Positions 51,998-61,151 of a stretch of DNA of 64,000 nucleotides are shown here, one piece after another. Origin of the DNA: Peribacillus simplex (lineage in GTDB: Bacteria; Bacillota; Bacilli; Bacillales; DSM-1321); contig NZ_CP011008.1 of assembly GCF_001578185.1 (NCBI RefSeq), forward strand, positions 2,260,001 to 2,324,000. Reading direction: 5' to 3'. The position numbers and the translations under genes were made by a program. The notes beneath the pieces are model-generated. The model did not search any database. It had not been told where the DNA came from and was given only the letters and a program-made list of their open reading frames with translations. Position 1 is the first letter of the stretch. Each line of letters begins with the position of its first letter.

Positions 51998-52836
51998 GCA
52001 CTCACCTTACTTGACAAGTATTTTTTTCATTAACAATATAACATGGGTTACCGAGTGATTGTCATTTTTTGAATATTTTAACTATCGACATTTTTATACA
52101 AAAAAAGGACAAGACATTCAGAGTGAATTTAGATTATGCTCTCCTCATCTAGTTTTAGCTTTTTTTAAAAATGCTGTTTTCCAACTCTTGCTGTATAACA
52201 CCTAAATGAAGCTATATAATCTTTAATGCTTATTATAGGATATGCTCGTTCACTCAGAATTGTTTTCAAGTGTACTTCATAATAATAACCAGTAAAAGGA
52301 TGGTCCACTTTAATAGTTATCCGCCATTTTAAGAAGTTTGAACTAGTGATCCATGCTAATTAAGAACGGGGCATGACTTTGCTGCATGCTCCTTTTGGTC
52401 GCGATCTGTTCTATTAAGTGATGACTAAATGATAAAGCCGGTAGTATTGAGCAGGACTTTCTTGGAAATAAAATGGTTTTATGCTTCAGTTGTGGAAGAC
52501 CAGGAAGAACCCGAAGATCGGCTATCCAAGCAATTGATCCAGGAATGATGCACTACTAATGGAAGTTGGAATAAGTGATTTTTAAGATGGATGGTGGATG
52601 GCAGCTATGATATTTGAAAAAATTAGATCCATGAATTCGCAGAAGAATAGGGTTGGATCAAGGAACAAGGAAAGATGACGAGGGACAAGAGTAAAAGAAC
52701 AATCTAGTAGCTACAAGGTGTAATTGAAGGGATAATAGTACATGACTCATAGTCTGCTCAAGAAAAAACCCTTGATAATTCAAGGGTTGGATAAAGTCCA
52801 TCAAAATGTTGGTCATGATTTCAAGGAACTTACGCT
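51998..52836. other. Long stretch without a supported gene
   Basis: About 840 bases. Short frames (for example KNGFMLQLWKTRKNPKIGYP near 52470) look like decayed coding sequence but match nothing I recognise. A hairpin with GGGGCATG/CATGCTCC lies near 52368-52392. No terminator for the downstream minus-strand MFS gene is evident close to 52836. Confidence 0.45.
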
Positions 52837-54126
52837 TCATACTTGGATCTTTTGTGCAGGCAAAGGTGATAAATGCAGTTCTGCCGCTTCTCTTTTAATG
52901 GAGAATATATACGCTCCCAAACCTAAGATGGCTGTAAAAATCAGCATGGCGATCGATGTACTGAAGTCCCCGCCAGACAAGTCACGAAGCCACCCCATGA
53001 TATAGCTTGAAAAGCCGCCCATTATATTCGTGAATCCAATTAGACCAGCAGCCCGTCCTGCCGTTTCGGGTGTTGAGTATTTTATCATGAGCATATTACT
53101 TAAATGGAAAACACCGCCTTGACATCCCATTGCCAGTCCCATACATAGCCCGGCCATAATAGGGTTGGGGATGAAGACCGCAACAGTTAAAAAGACAGCA
53201 GTCAATGAAAATAGAATCGAGGCCATCAAACTTGGACGCCTGGTTTTGTCCGCCAGAAAGCCGCAGGCCAAGACAAATCCTAAAGCAAATAGCCAGGAAA
53301 GCGAAGTGATGCTCGACATCCCTTCCTTTTCGAATCCTTTTGCTTCAATTAGATAGGTAGGGAGCCAAATGCTGATTCCGAAAAAAAGGAAGGAGCATAC
53401 GAGCATACCGAACCATACAATCCAGAAACGATAATCCTGAGCAAAACTCTTTTTCTCTGAAGGGGCAATTTCTTTCCCTTCATCTTCCGATTGGCGAATG
53501 AAGGCCAATTCATCCTTACTTATACGGGGGTGCTCTTCTGGTGTATTCCTTGTCATAAAGATGAACATCGGGATATTAATAAATAAGTTGAAGGCCGCAA
53601 GCATAAAGAAAGCTGCTTGCCAGTGGAGTAAAGATATCACGAGCACCAAAACAATGGCTCCAGTTGCCGGACCTAAATAGTTTCCGGTAAGCCATGATGC
53701 CTGGGCCCTCCCCAATTCGCGTTTATTAAACCAGTTAGAAATCATTTTTCCGGAAACTGGAATCATCATCCCTTCGCCAAAACCAAGAATGACCCTGCTT
53801 ATTAAAAACATTTCATATGAATTTGCTAAGCCTGACATAATCATGGTAAGTGTCCATACGAATAATCCGGCGATGGCTGTTTTTCGGGCCCCTAATTTAT
53901 CAATGATGAAGCCCCAAAAAAGATTTGAAACTCCATAAGCTATGGTGAATACAAAGGAAAGAAGACCGATCTTTGCATTTTTGTCAGCGCCTGTCATTCC
54001 GAGTGCATTCAAGAATTCTGGATCTGTTTGAATGATGGAAATGCCAACCTTATCAATTTGTCCGAAAAACCAAAAGAAAAAAATTGGAACGGCAATATAC
54101 AACCATCTTTTTTGCCCATTTAACAT
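52837..54126 (-). CDS. MFS transporter, anion:cation symporter (phthalate permease) type
   Basis: 429 residues from ATG 54126, chosen for AAGGAG 8 bases upstream; the frame is open further up but without a ribosome site. About 12 helices. Features of the ACS group are FFFWFFGQIDKVGISII at the start, IIDKLGARKTAIAGLF and RVILGFGEGMMIPVSGKMIS near 110. ACS members carry organic anions such as phthalate, hydroxyphenylacetate and galactonate. It lies divergent from the catabolic genes at 54843-64000 and is a likely uptake system for their substrate. Confidence 0.87.
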   Translation of the reverse strand: MLNGQKRWLYIAVPIFFFWFFGQIDKVGISIIQTDPEFLNALGMTGADKNAKIGLLSFVFTIAYGVSNLFWGFIIDKLGARKTAIAGLFVWTLTMIMSGLANSYEMFLISRVILGFGEGMMIPVSGKMISNWFNKRELGRAQASWLTGNYLGPATGAIVLVLVISLLHWQAAFFMLAAFNLFINIPMFIFMTRNTPEEHPRISKDELAFIRQSEDEGKEIAPSEKKSFAQDYRFWIVWFGMLVCSFLFFGISIWLPTYLIEAKGFEKEGMSSITSLSWLFALGFVLACGFLADKTRRPSLMASILFSLTAVFLTVAVFIPNPIMAGLCMGLAMGCQGGVFHLSNMLMIKYSTPETAGRAAGLIGFTNIMGGFSSYIMGWLRDLSGGDFSTSIAMLIFTAILGLGAYIFSIKREAAELHLSPLPAQKIQV

Positions 54127-54842
54127 AATACCATCTCCTTGTCGCTTTTTAGCATTGCAAAAAAACTTACCATTGAGAATAGGTGGACTAAGGTTTTTCT
54201 TTAGATAGGCACTAGTTTCGATTTCCCCATTTACGAGCTGCATCCCGCCTTTCTTTAAAATACTGAGAGATAGATAAGTAATGGTAATGTTTTGTAAGTA
54301 AAACAAAGTTTTACTTTATTAACGATAAAATAAATAGAATTGATTGTCAATTTAATATTTTGATAATTTAATATTTTTAGAATAAATAAATATATTGTCA
54401 TTTTTAACTTCTTCCGTTTTGATTTTTATGTTTAAAATCGAACTACAATGGCATTCCTTTTTGCGTTGTGAGGGGAATCATACAAGGGAATGAGCTAAAT
54501 GGCCTTTATTAAGGACTTAAAAGAGGAGTGGATTTGATCTTTTGTGTCAAAAGAAGTAATTAATATCAAATTATTAAAAATTCCGACTTGTTGATATTGA
54601 ATTTAAAATCAGGAAAATCTATAATTCATTTATATTGTTTTGTATATGAAATACTTATTATGGAAAATATCTATGGATTAAAATTCTTTAATTGTTCTTA
54701 CCTGCATATTTGGATTTATTTAGGTTGATCGATAAGTCTTCGATAAGTTAGGCCTCCCAAATAGTTTTAAATGTGTAATTATGCTTTAATTGACAAATAA
54801 ACACTTAAATTATTTATTCAAAGGATTGTGAGGTTGAAAAGG
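54127..54842. other. Divergent control region of the catabolic cluster
   Basis: About 700 A+T-rich bases. Two inverted repeats stand out: GTAAAAC-AAA-GTTTTAC at 54298-54314 and AATATCAA/TTGATATT at 54562-54598. Either could bind the IclR regulator. AAGGATTGTGAGGTTG at the right end contains ribosome-site elements for the hydrolase. No gene is supported. Confidence 0.5.
54298..54314. promoter_or_regulatory. Perfect palindrome upstream of the MFS gene
   Basis: GTAAAAC and GTTTTAC around AAA, 7-bp perfect arms, 172 bases before the transporter start. The form resembles the ATGAAA-AGG-TTTCAT site in the 56.8-kb promoter (same 3-base centre) but the arms differ. Confidence 0.45.
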
Positions 54843-55649
54843 ATGCCAATTAGCCAATTAAAAGAATTCTCGATTCATTATCTGGAATCGGGAGAAGGAA
54901 AAGCGCTTGTTATCCTGCATGGTTTGGGAAATAATTCTCAGTCATGGAGAAAACAGCTCTGTCAGATGAATGAAGAATTTAGGGTAATTGCCTGGGATGC
55001 GCCAGGGTACGGTGAAAGTTCCGATCCAAAAGAGGAATTTCAAGACTTTTCTCAATTTGCAGATGTATTGAAAGAATTCCTTGAGAGTCTTGGTTTGCAA
55101 TCGGTATACCTGCTCGGTCATTCGATGGGCTCGGCTATCGCACTCGATTTTACTAGCCGTTTCCCCGAGATGGTCGAGGCGCTGATTATATCTGATGCGA
55201 CTCGCGGGGCAGCTGGTGTTAGCCAGGAAGAAAATAAACGGAAACTTCAGAATAGATTGCACTCCATCAATACGTTAAATCCGGGTGAACTGGCAAAGAA
55301 AAGGGTCAAAGCGCTAATGTCGCCAAATGCTTCTGTTGAGTTAGTTAAGGAAGCAGAACGCATCATGTCGCAAGTGCGCCCGGCTGGATACCGGTCTGTT
55401 TCCTTCTCTTTATCAAATTTAAACCAAATGGAAATCCTTTCTTCTATATCCGTTCCGACCTTGGTCATATGCGGTGAACTGGATCAGGTCACACCGGTTA
55501 GTGAATCGAGAATTTTTCATGAATTGATTCCTAATTCCGAATTTGCCATCGTACCGAATACCGGCCATTTATGTTATCAGGAAGATCCAGAAGTGTTCAA
55601 TGAATATGTTACGGATTTTTTACAGAGACAACAGGTAGGGCAAAGTTGA
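54843..55649 (+). CDS. Alpha/beta hydrolase
   Basis: 268 residues. Nucleophile Ser in YLLGHSMGSAIALDF (G-H-S-M-G), oxyanion HG in VILHGLGNNSQSWRK, acid D in ICGELDQVTPV and catalytic H in IVPNTGHLCYQED. Such enzymes in aromatic clusters hydrolyse ring-fission products (C-C hydrolases, MhpC/BphD type) or enol-lactones. The start is uncertain: GTG 54828, TTG 54834 and ATG 54843 are in frame; ATG with GAGG 9 bases upstream was chosen. Confidence 0.85.
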   Translation: MPISQLKEFSIHYLESGEGKALVILHGLGNNSQSWRKQLCQMNEEFRVIAWDAPGYGESSDPKEEFQDFSQFADVLKEFLESLGLQSVYLLGHSMGSAIALDFTSRFPEMVEALIISDATRGAAGVSQEENKRKLQNRLHSINTLNPGELAKKRVKALMSPNASVELVKEAERIMSQVRPAGYRSVSFSLSNLNQMEILSSISVPTLVICGELDQVTPVSESRIFHELIPNSEFAIVPNTGHLCYQEDPEVFNEYVTDFLQRQQVGQS

Positions 55650-55802
55650 AGTATGCATGAAAAAATATACATCAACTTAATTTGCAGTAAAAGTTGTAAA
55701 TATGCTGCAAGTTCCTTCTAGGTAAGAGTTGAGGTGAGAAAGCTTAATAAAATGGTTTATAACTCTTAGAGAATTGAGATATACAACGGGGGGAATACTC
55801 GA

Positions 55803-56618
55803 ATGGAAAGCGAAGAAAAAGATAAAGAGAAATATAGTGCTAATTCATTGGTAAGAGGGTTGGAAATCATTAAGCTCTTTAATGAATTACAGCCGAGTTT
55901 GTCTCTTTCAGAAATTGCAAAACAACTGGGAGTAAGCCGAACGGTGCCATATCGTTTATTATTCACCTTACAAAATATTGGTTATCTGTCTCAGGATGAG
56001 CATACCAAACGTTATAGTTTAACACCAAAGGTTCTTGAATTGGGCTTCAGCTATTTGAATAGTTTGAAATTCCAGGAAATAGTCCAACCTTATATGGAGA
56101 CACTGCGTGATGAAATCGGAGCCTCCTGCCACCTGTCCATTTTGGATGGATTGGAAGTTGTTTATGTTGGCAGTGCCCCGATCAGAGGGGTATCTGCTGT
56201 CAATGTGAACATAGGGTTGCGGCTGCCAGCACATGCTTTGGCCAATGGAAAATTACTTTTGGCGTATCAACCAAAAGAAATGCTTATGCAAATGTTCAAA
56301 ATCTCAAACCTCACTCCTTATACAGACAAAACACTTACCGCGCCGGGTGAGTTTCAAAAACAGTTGGAATCGATTCGGCAAAATGGTTATTCGATGACAA
56401 GCGGGGAATTCCACCCTGGCATCCGTTCTGTTGCCGCTCCGATTTTTGACCGGACTGGAAAAGTATTGGCAGCCTTGAATGTCGTTGCAACAGAGTCGGC
56501 TTATCAGGAAGATTTCATCGATAAAATCGCCTTGCCGAAACTGATGGAGGTTTCTCGGCAGTTATCCCTTTATATGGGGTATAGTGGGGTTATGTCGTTT
56601 CAACATGATGACGTGTGA
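55803..56618 (+). CDS. IclR-family regulator
   Basis: 271 residues. The wHTH (about 15-75) has LVRGLEIIKLFNELQPSLSL, EIAKQLGVSRTVPYRLLFTL. The GAF-like effector domain (about 90-255) has SCHLSILDGLEVVYVG, RLPAHALANGKLLLAY and GEFHPGIRSVAAPIFD. It probably controls the aromatic-catabolism operon and the transporter in response to a pathway compound. GGGGGG lies before the ATG. A terminator at 56663 separates it from the cupin operon. Confidence 0.92.
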   Translation: MESEEKDKEKYSANSLVRGLEIIKLFNELQPSLSLSEIAKQLGVSRTVPYRLLFTLQNIGYLSQDEHTKRYSLTPKVLELGFSYLNSLKFQEIVQPYMETLRDEIGASCHLSILDGLEVVYVGSAPIRGVSAVNVNIGLRLPAHALANGKLLLAYQPKEMLMQMFKISNLTPYTDKTLTAPGEFQKQLESIRQNGYSMTSGEFHPGIRSVAAPIFDRTGKVLAALNVVATESAYQEDFIDKIALPKLMEVSRQLSLYMGYSGVMSFQHDDV

Positions 56619-56662
56619 ACATGCTTTTAGTGCCAATCTAATAAAAAAAGATAATCTCTTTC

Positions 56663-56704
56663 GAAAGTGTGGATATCCCAAATCTAGGGTGTCCGCACTT
56701 TTTT
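56663..56704 (+). terminator. Terminator after iclR-type gene
   Basis: AAAGTGTGGATA and TGTCCGCACTTT pair (two wobbles) around an A+T loop, followed by TTTT. Confidence 0.75.
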
Positions 56705-56804
56705 GCGTTAAGAAAAAGAAATATTTGGTTAAATCGTTCCAAGTTATCGTAAAAGAATAAATTGTTCGGATTATAAAAATAGTTTCAAATATTCTAAAAA
56801 TTAA

Positions 56805-56833
56805 TTGACAATGAAAAGGTTTCATTTTAGAAT
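56805..56833 (+). promoter_or_regulatory. Strong promoter of the catabolic operon with internal palindrome
   Basis: TTGACA (56805-56810) and TAGAAT (56828-56833) are spaced by exactly 17 bases. The spacer holds ATGAAA-AGG-TTTCAT (56811-56825), a perfect palindrome. A second dyad CACTG-TTTTAC-CAGTG follows downstream. A repressor sitting in the spacer, probably the IclR protein, would block RNA polymerase. Confidence 0.75.
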
Positions 56834-56911
56834 TAATTTATAGATGAAACACTGTTTTACCAGTGAAACATAATGTAATTTAGAAACAACAAATAAGGGA
56901 GGATTTTTAAA

Positions 56912-57445
56912 ATGACAAAAGAAATTTTTTCAGTGAAAGATTTTGAAAAAAAATATGTTGCCCGATTGAAAGACCGTACGCTTGATTGGAATGTCTTGAA
57001 GTTCCAAGAAGAAATCGATCCAGCTTATAGACGTGCACAGATGAGATATATAGGACGAGGTGCCACTGCAAATAACGATACAAATGTAATTGCAGGTGAA
57101 CATTTCACTCTAAGTACAATGGTTCTACCGCCGGGATGTATCGGGCCTTTGCATCTTCACGATGATGTTGAAGAAGTGTTTTTCATTCTTGAGGGTGAAG
57201 TCACGGCGTTAATTCAAGAGGATAGCTACAGCGAAGTGCATGAAATTAAACTAAGTGCGAGAGATTGCATCAGCAGTCCGCCAGGGGTTTATCGGGGAAT
57301 TAGGAATGACGGGGATGTTGAGGCGCGCATGCTCGTAATGCTAGGGGCAGTGAAGCCTAACTTGCCAACATATCCTGAAGGCAGTGAACTGGAAGAACTG
57401 CGGAAACAACGCTCAAAAGAAAGAGAAGCCATTATTAAAGACTGA
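56912..57445 (+). CDS. Cupin-domain protein of the catabolic operon
   Basis: 177 residues. A single cupin barrel carries metal ligands in GPLHLHDDVEEVFFILEG (two His and a Glu), with DCISSPPGVYRGIRN as the second motif. Relatives in aromatic operons are ring-cleaving dioxygenases or decarboxylating/isomerising enzymes; the role here is open. GGGAGG lies before the ATG. It is the first gene of the operon after the strong promoter. Confidence 0.85.
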   Translation: MTKEIFSVKDFEKKYVARLKDRTLDWNVLKFQEEIDPAYRRAQMRYIGRGATANNDTNVIAGEHFTLSTMVLPPGCIGPLHLHDDVEEVFFILEGEVTALIQEDSYSEVHEIKLSARDCISSPPGVYRGIRNDGDVEARMLVMLGAVKPNLPTYPEGSELEELRKQRSKEREAIIKD

Positions 57446-57570
57446 TCATTTAGCCGAAAAGGGCACCTGCATTATGGAAATTAATGAGGCGCCCTTTTCG
57501 ATTAGATTGTTAGATGTGGTCAATGCAAATCTTCTAAAAAGCAATCTAATTTATGGGAGGTATAAAAAGG

Positions 57571-58509
57571 ATGCTTGGGATTACTCATTTACGGCATATT
57601 AGCATGATTACTCCGAATTTCGACGATCAAGCAGAGTTTTATGAAAAGGTTTGGGGACTGGATAGGGTGGATGCTCCGGAAGAGGAGAATACGGTTTATT
57701 TTCGGGGTGCAGGACCGGAACATCATATTTTAAGCCTTCATAGGGGAGAAAAACGTGGTTTGCATCATATATCTTTCGGCATGGTCGATAAAAATGCAGT
57801 GGATCGTGCAGCGGGGATATTACAATCGAAGGGCGTTAGAATTATTGAACCACCTGGCTATTTGGATGAAGCAGGTGCTGGTTATGGATTACGGTTTATT
57901 GATCCGGAAAACCGCGTGATAGAGCTTTCGGCTTGGGTTGAAGTTCAAACGTCAATTTGGAACAAGAAAAATGTTGATCCAGTGAAACTTAATCATGTTG
58001 TAATGAATACGAAGAACTTAGATATGATCGTTGAGTTTTATACAGATGTACTTGGTTTTAAAGTTACCGATTGGAGTGAGCATCAAATGTCATTTCTGCG
58101 ATGCAACAGGAAGCATCACTCCATTGCCTTTAATCAAGATGAACATGCGTCAATCAATCATATCGCATACGAAGTCGATTCAGTGGATGAACTGATGCGC
58201 GGCATAAGCAATGTGCGAAAAGCGGGACTGTCAGAACTTTGGGGACCTGGACGTCATGGACCTGGAGACAATATTTTTTGTTATTTCCAAGACCCAGGCG
58301 GTTTTGTTATGGAGTATACATGTTATCTGGAAACGATTGAAGATGAATCGGAGTGGAGAGCACGTGTATGGAAACGTGTACCACATTTAATGGATCAATG
58401 GGGGATTGCAGGGCCGCCGAAACCGGAAGCCCGCAAAGCAATGGGAGGAGATCCCGATCCGGGCTGGGTGAATTCTGTTATAGATGATTCAGTAACGGCC
58501 GAGAAATGA
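57571..58509 (+). CDS. Two-domain extradiol dioxygenase (VOC superfamily)
   Basis: 312 residues from ATG 57571 (GGGAGG 10 bases before; an ATG at 57553 precedes that site). Two VOC modules: the first (about 1-125) starts LGITHLRHISMITPNFDDQA. The second (about 135-270) has the iron ligands His in KLNHVVMNT, His in SINHIAYEVD and Glu in FVMEYTCYLE. This is the type I extradiol (catechol 2,3-dioxygenase) plan. A C-terminal tail of about 45 residues, with WGIAGPPKPEARKAMG, is typical of long members acting on substituted catechols. Confidence 0.9.
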   Translation: MLGITHLRHISMITPNFDDQAEFYEKVWGLDRVDAPEEENTVYFRGAGPEHHILSLHRGEKRGLHHISFGMVDKNAVDRAAGILQSKGVRIIEPPGYLDEAGAGYGLRFIDPENRVIELSAWVEVQTSIWNKKNVDPVKLNHVVMNTKNLDMIVEFYTDVLGFKVTDWSEHQMSFLRCNRKHHSIAFNQDEHASINHIAYEVDSVDELMRGISNVRKAGLSELWGPGRHGPGDNIFCYFQDPGGFVMEYTCYLETIEDESEWRARVWKRVPHLMDQWGIAGPPKPEARKAMGGDPDPGWVNSVIDDSVTAEK

Positions 58510-58627
58510 GATGGACGTCCATTTCCTCCATTTCTTCTTGCACTGGATGTTATGGTTACAGTGAAAGTTAACTTCTTGTTCTTTAAAGGACTGCGCTTAA
58601 GGAAAATGGTTTTAAAGGAGTGAAGAG

Positions 58628-59419
58628 ATGGATTTAGGATTGCAAGGTAAAGTGGCTGTCATTATGGGAGGCACGTCGGGTGTAGGATTAAAAACAGCAG
58701 AAATGTTTTTAGCTGAGGGAGCGAAAGTGGCTATATGCGGCAGAAGCACAGAGCGAATGGAAAGTGCACAAAGTCAACTACTCTCATTTGGTGAGAAGGC
58801 GGATATCTTTGCATCAACCTGTGATGTCACCTCAAAATCGGATGTGGATTCTTTCATTAATGGTACGGCTGAGAGGTTTGGCGGGATCGATATATTGGTG
58901 AATGCAGCCGGTCAAAGCGTCATGGGTCACTTTTTTGACATTACGGATGAGCAGTGGGATGAACAGATTCAATTAAAGTTCTTTGCCATCATATATGCCG
59001 TTCGTGCTTCGCACCCTCATTTAGTGAAAAGGGGAGGGGGGCGGATTATTAATATTAACGCAACGCTTGCTAAAGAACCTGAACGTCATATGGTAGCGAC
59101 GGCAGCAGCAAGGGCTGGTCTCCTTAATTTAAGCAAAACCTTGTCCCAGGAATTGGCCTTTGACAATATATTGGTTAATTCAGTGAGTCTTGGATTGATC
59201 CGGACCGATCAATGGGAGCGAAGAAGATTGAAAAATGCGCCGGATATGGATCCGGAAGAATATTACGGGGAACTTGCGAAAAAACGGAATATCCCTCTCG
59301 GCCGCGTAGGGGAAGCGGAAGAAGTGGCCAGTGTCATTGTTTTCCTTGCTTCAGACAAAGCAAGTTATGTAGCGGGTTCGACGATTGAGACGGCAGGAGC
59401 GATCGGAAAGGCACTTTAA
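58628..59419 (+). CDS. Short-chain dehydrogenase/reductase with altered active site
   Basis: 263 residues. The NAD(P) motif is GGTSGVGLKTAEMFL and the NAAG motif (VNAAGQS) is present. The catalytic YxxxK is not: at the equivalent place the sequence is T158-A-A-A-R162 in HMVATAAARAGLLNL. The active-site serine region reads ININATLAKEP. The enzyme may use another mechanism or be non-catalytic. AAGGAG precedes the ATG. It sits between the dioxygenase and the ThDP enzyme. Confidence 0.87.
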   Translation: MDLGLQGKVAVIMGGTSGVGLKTAEMFLAEGAKVAICGRSTERMESAQSQLLSFGEKADIFASTCDVTSKSDVDSFINGTAERFGGIDILVNAAGQSVMGHFFDITDEQWDEQIQLKFFAIIYAVRASHPHLVKRGGGRIININATLAKEPERHMVATAAARAGLLNLSKTLSQELAFDNILVNSVSLGLIRTDQWERRRLKNAPDMDPEEYYGELAKKRNIPLGRVGEAEEVASVIVFLASDKASYVAGSTIETAGAIGKAL

Positions 59420-59449
59420 ATATATCATTAAAAAAGGTAGGCAAACGCG

Positions 59450-61138
59450 ATGAAAATACAAGAAGAAATAGAGTTTACGACCTCCGATTCCATCGTAAAG
59501 GAGCTGGTTCAAGCAGGAGTGGGCGTTGCTTTCGGGATTGTCAGTATTCACAATATGCCCATCTATGATGCAATTCTTAGAGAAGGTAGCATTAAACTCA
59601 TTTGTTCACGCGGAGAAAGCGGTGCCGTCAATATGGCTGATGGCTATGCCCGCGCCACTGGGAAATTGGGTGTGGTGATTACCAGTACCGGAACAGGGGC
59701 AGGAAATGCTGCTGGTTCACTAGTGGAAGCTTGGGCAGCTGGTGTCCCCCTTCTTCATCTTACCGGTGAGGTCGATTCTTCTTATCTTGGTACAGGCAAA
59801 GGATACATACATGAGTGTAAAGACCAGCTTTCAATGATGAGAGGTGCTTGTAAAAATGCAGTGAGGCTTAGAAACCCTGCCCAATCAGCAGCGGTTGTAA
59901 GGAAGGTGATCCAAGAAGCCTTAACTGCACCAACTGGACCGGTCACATTGGAAATTCCCATTGACTTTCAATCGGCAATCATAGAAGATCTTTCACTCGA
60001 GGAGCTACGAGTTTCGGCGTTTGAAACAAATTCAAAGCCATTTATTCCCGAACAAGCCGTGAAAAAAATGGTTGGAGCACGCCGTCCTGTGATATGGGCC
60101 GGGGGTGGGGTCATAAGTGCCAATGCTTCGCACGAACTGCAAAAATTGGCGGAAATCCTTGGTGCAGCAGTGATAACCAGTCAGTCAGGAAAAGGTTCGA
60201 TCCCAGAAAATCATGAACAATGTATAGGACATTTTGCGGCCTATGAAACTACAAAAGAGTTTTTGAGAAATGCGGATTTATTGATTAGCGTAGGTGTAAG
60301 ATTTAGGGGAAATGAAACATCCAACTGGAAAGTACCGGTTCCAGAAGAACATATAGCGATAGATGCAGATTGGCAGGCAATTAACCGCAACTACAAAGCC
60401 ACACTAGGTTTGGTTGGCGATGCAAAAGATATGCTAGCTGGCATCATTCAAAAGCTCGAAGAAAACTCAGTGAATGCGGAACCTTCTTACTTACAAGAAG
60501 TTCTTTCGCTTAGAAATGAAGTGCGCGCTCAACTCCGGGAAACGCTTGGCCCTTATGCGGAATTTTTAGATGGCATGAGGGAGATATTACCTGACGATAC
60601 CATTTTAGTTCGAGATGTAACTGTGCAGGCAAACGTATGGGGCAGCCGTTTATTTGAAATCTATGAACCGAGAACCTCCATTCATGCATCTGGGGGTGGA
60701 ATTGGTCAAGGTCTTCCAACAGCAATCGGTGCCCAAATAGGGTGTCAAGATAAAACTGTCGTTCTTATGGCTGGAGACGGAGGCTTTATGGTGAATGTCG
60801 GGGAAATGGTTACGGCCGCCGAAGAAAACTTACCAGTTATCATCGTATTGTTTGATGACTCAGGTTATGGGGTTCTGCGAAATATTCAAACAGCCGCATA
60901 TGGCCGGCAGGTTGCCGTGGATTTATTGAGTCCCGATTTTGTGAAGCTGGCTGAGTCCATGCATTTCGATGCTGTACGGATTGGTTCTGGAGATGAATTC
61001 ATATCCGAATTGAAAAAGGCAAAAGAAAGACGTAAGCCTTCCATGATCGTTGTTGATATGGAAGCTGTGGGACCAATGGCAAAGCCATTTGGGGGACCAC
61101 CAGGAGCTGCGGAAGCATTTAAGCCCAAAAAACTGTAA
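59450..61138 (+). CDS. Thiamine-diphosphate-dependent enzyme (acetolactate synthase/decarboxylase-like)
   Basis: 562 residues in three domains. The Pyr domain has the activating Glu in CSRGESGAVNMADGYARATG near 50. A central domain with VIWAGGGVISANASHELQ follows. The PP domain has the ThDP motif GDGGFMVNVGEMVTAAEENL and DDSGYGVLRN. It fits 2-keto-acid decarboxylases, benzaldehyde lyase-like and acetolactate-synthase-like enzymes. The following aldehyde dehydrogenase suggests it releases an aldehyde from a keto acid or carboligates it. Confidence 0.88.
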   Translation: MKIQEEIEFTTSDSIVKELVQAGVGVAFGIVSIHNMPIYDAILREGSIKLICSRGESGAVNMADGYARATGKLGVVITSTGTGAGNAAGSLVEAWAAGVPLLHLTGEVDSSYLGTGKGYIHECKDQLSMMRGACKNAVRLRNPAQSAAVVRKVIQEALTAPTGPVTLEIPIDFQSAIIEDLSLEELRVSAFETNSKPFIPEQAVKKMVGARRPVIWAGGGVISANASHELQKLAEILGAAVITSQSGKGSIPENHEQCIGHFAAYETTKEFLRNADLLISVGVRFRGNETSNWKVPVPEEHIAIDADWQAINRNYKATLGLVGDAKDMLAGIIQKLEENSVNAEPSYLQEVLSLRNEVRAQLRETLGPYAEFLDGMREILPDDTILVRDVTVQANVWGSRLFEIYEPRTSIHASGGGIGQGLPTAIGAQIGCQDKTVVLMAGDGGFMVNVGEMVTAAEENLPVIIVLFDDSGYGVLRNIQTAAYGRQVAVDLLSPDFVKLAESMHFDAVRIGSGDEFISELKKAKERRKPSMIVVDMEAVGPMAKPFGGPPGAAEAFKPKKL

Positions 61139-61151
61139 GGGGGGATTGAGG

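Noticed and set aside
51826-52014. 62-codon plus-strand frame opposite the YppF-like gene
   Set aside because: The minus strand gives a clear YppF-family pattern, so the plus frame is its shadow.
54127-54306. 60-residue N-terminal extension of the ACS-type transporter
   Set aside because: The extension is not transporter-like, and a good ribosome site stands directly before ATG 54126.
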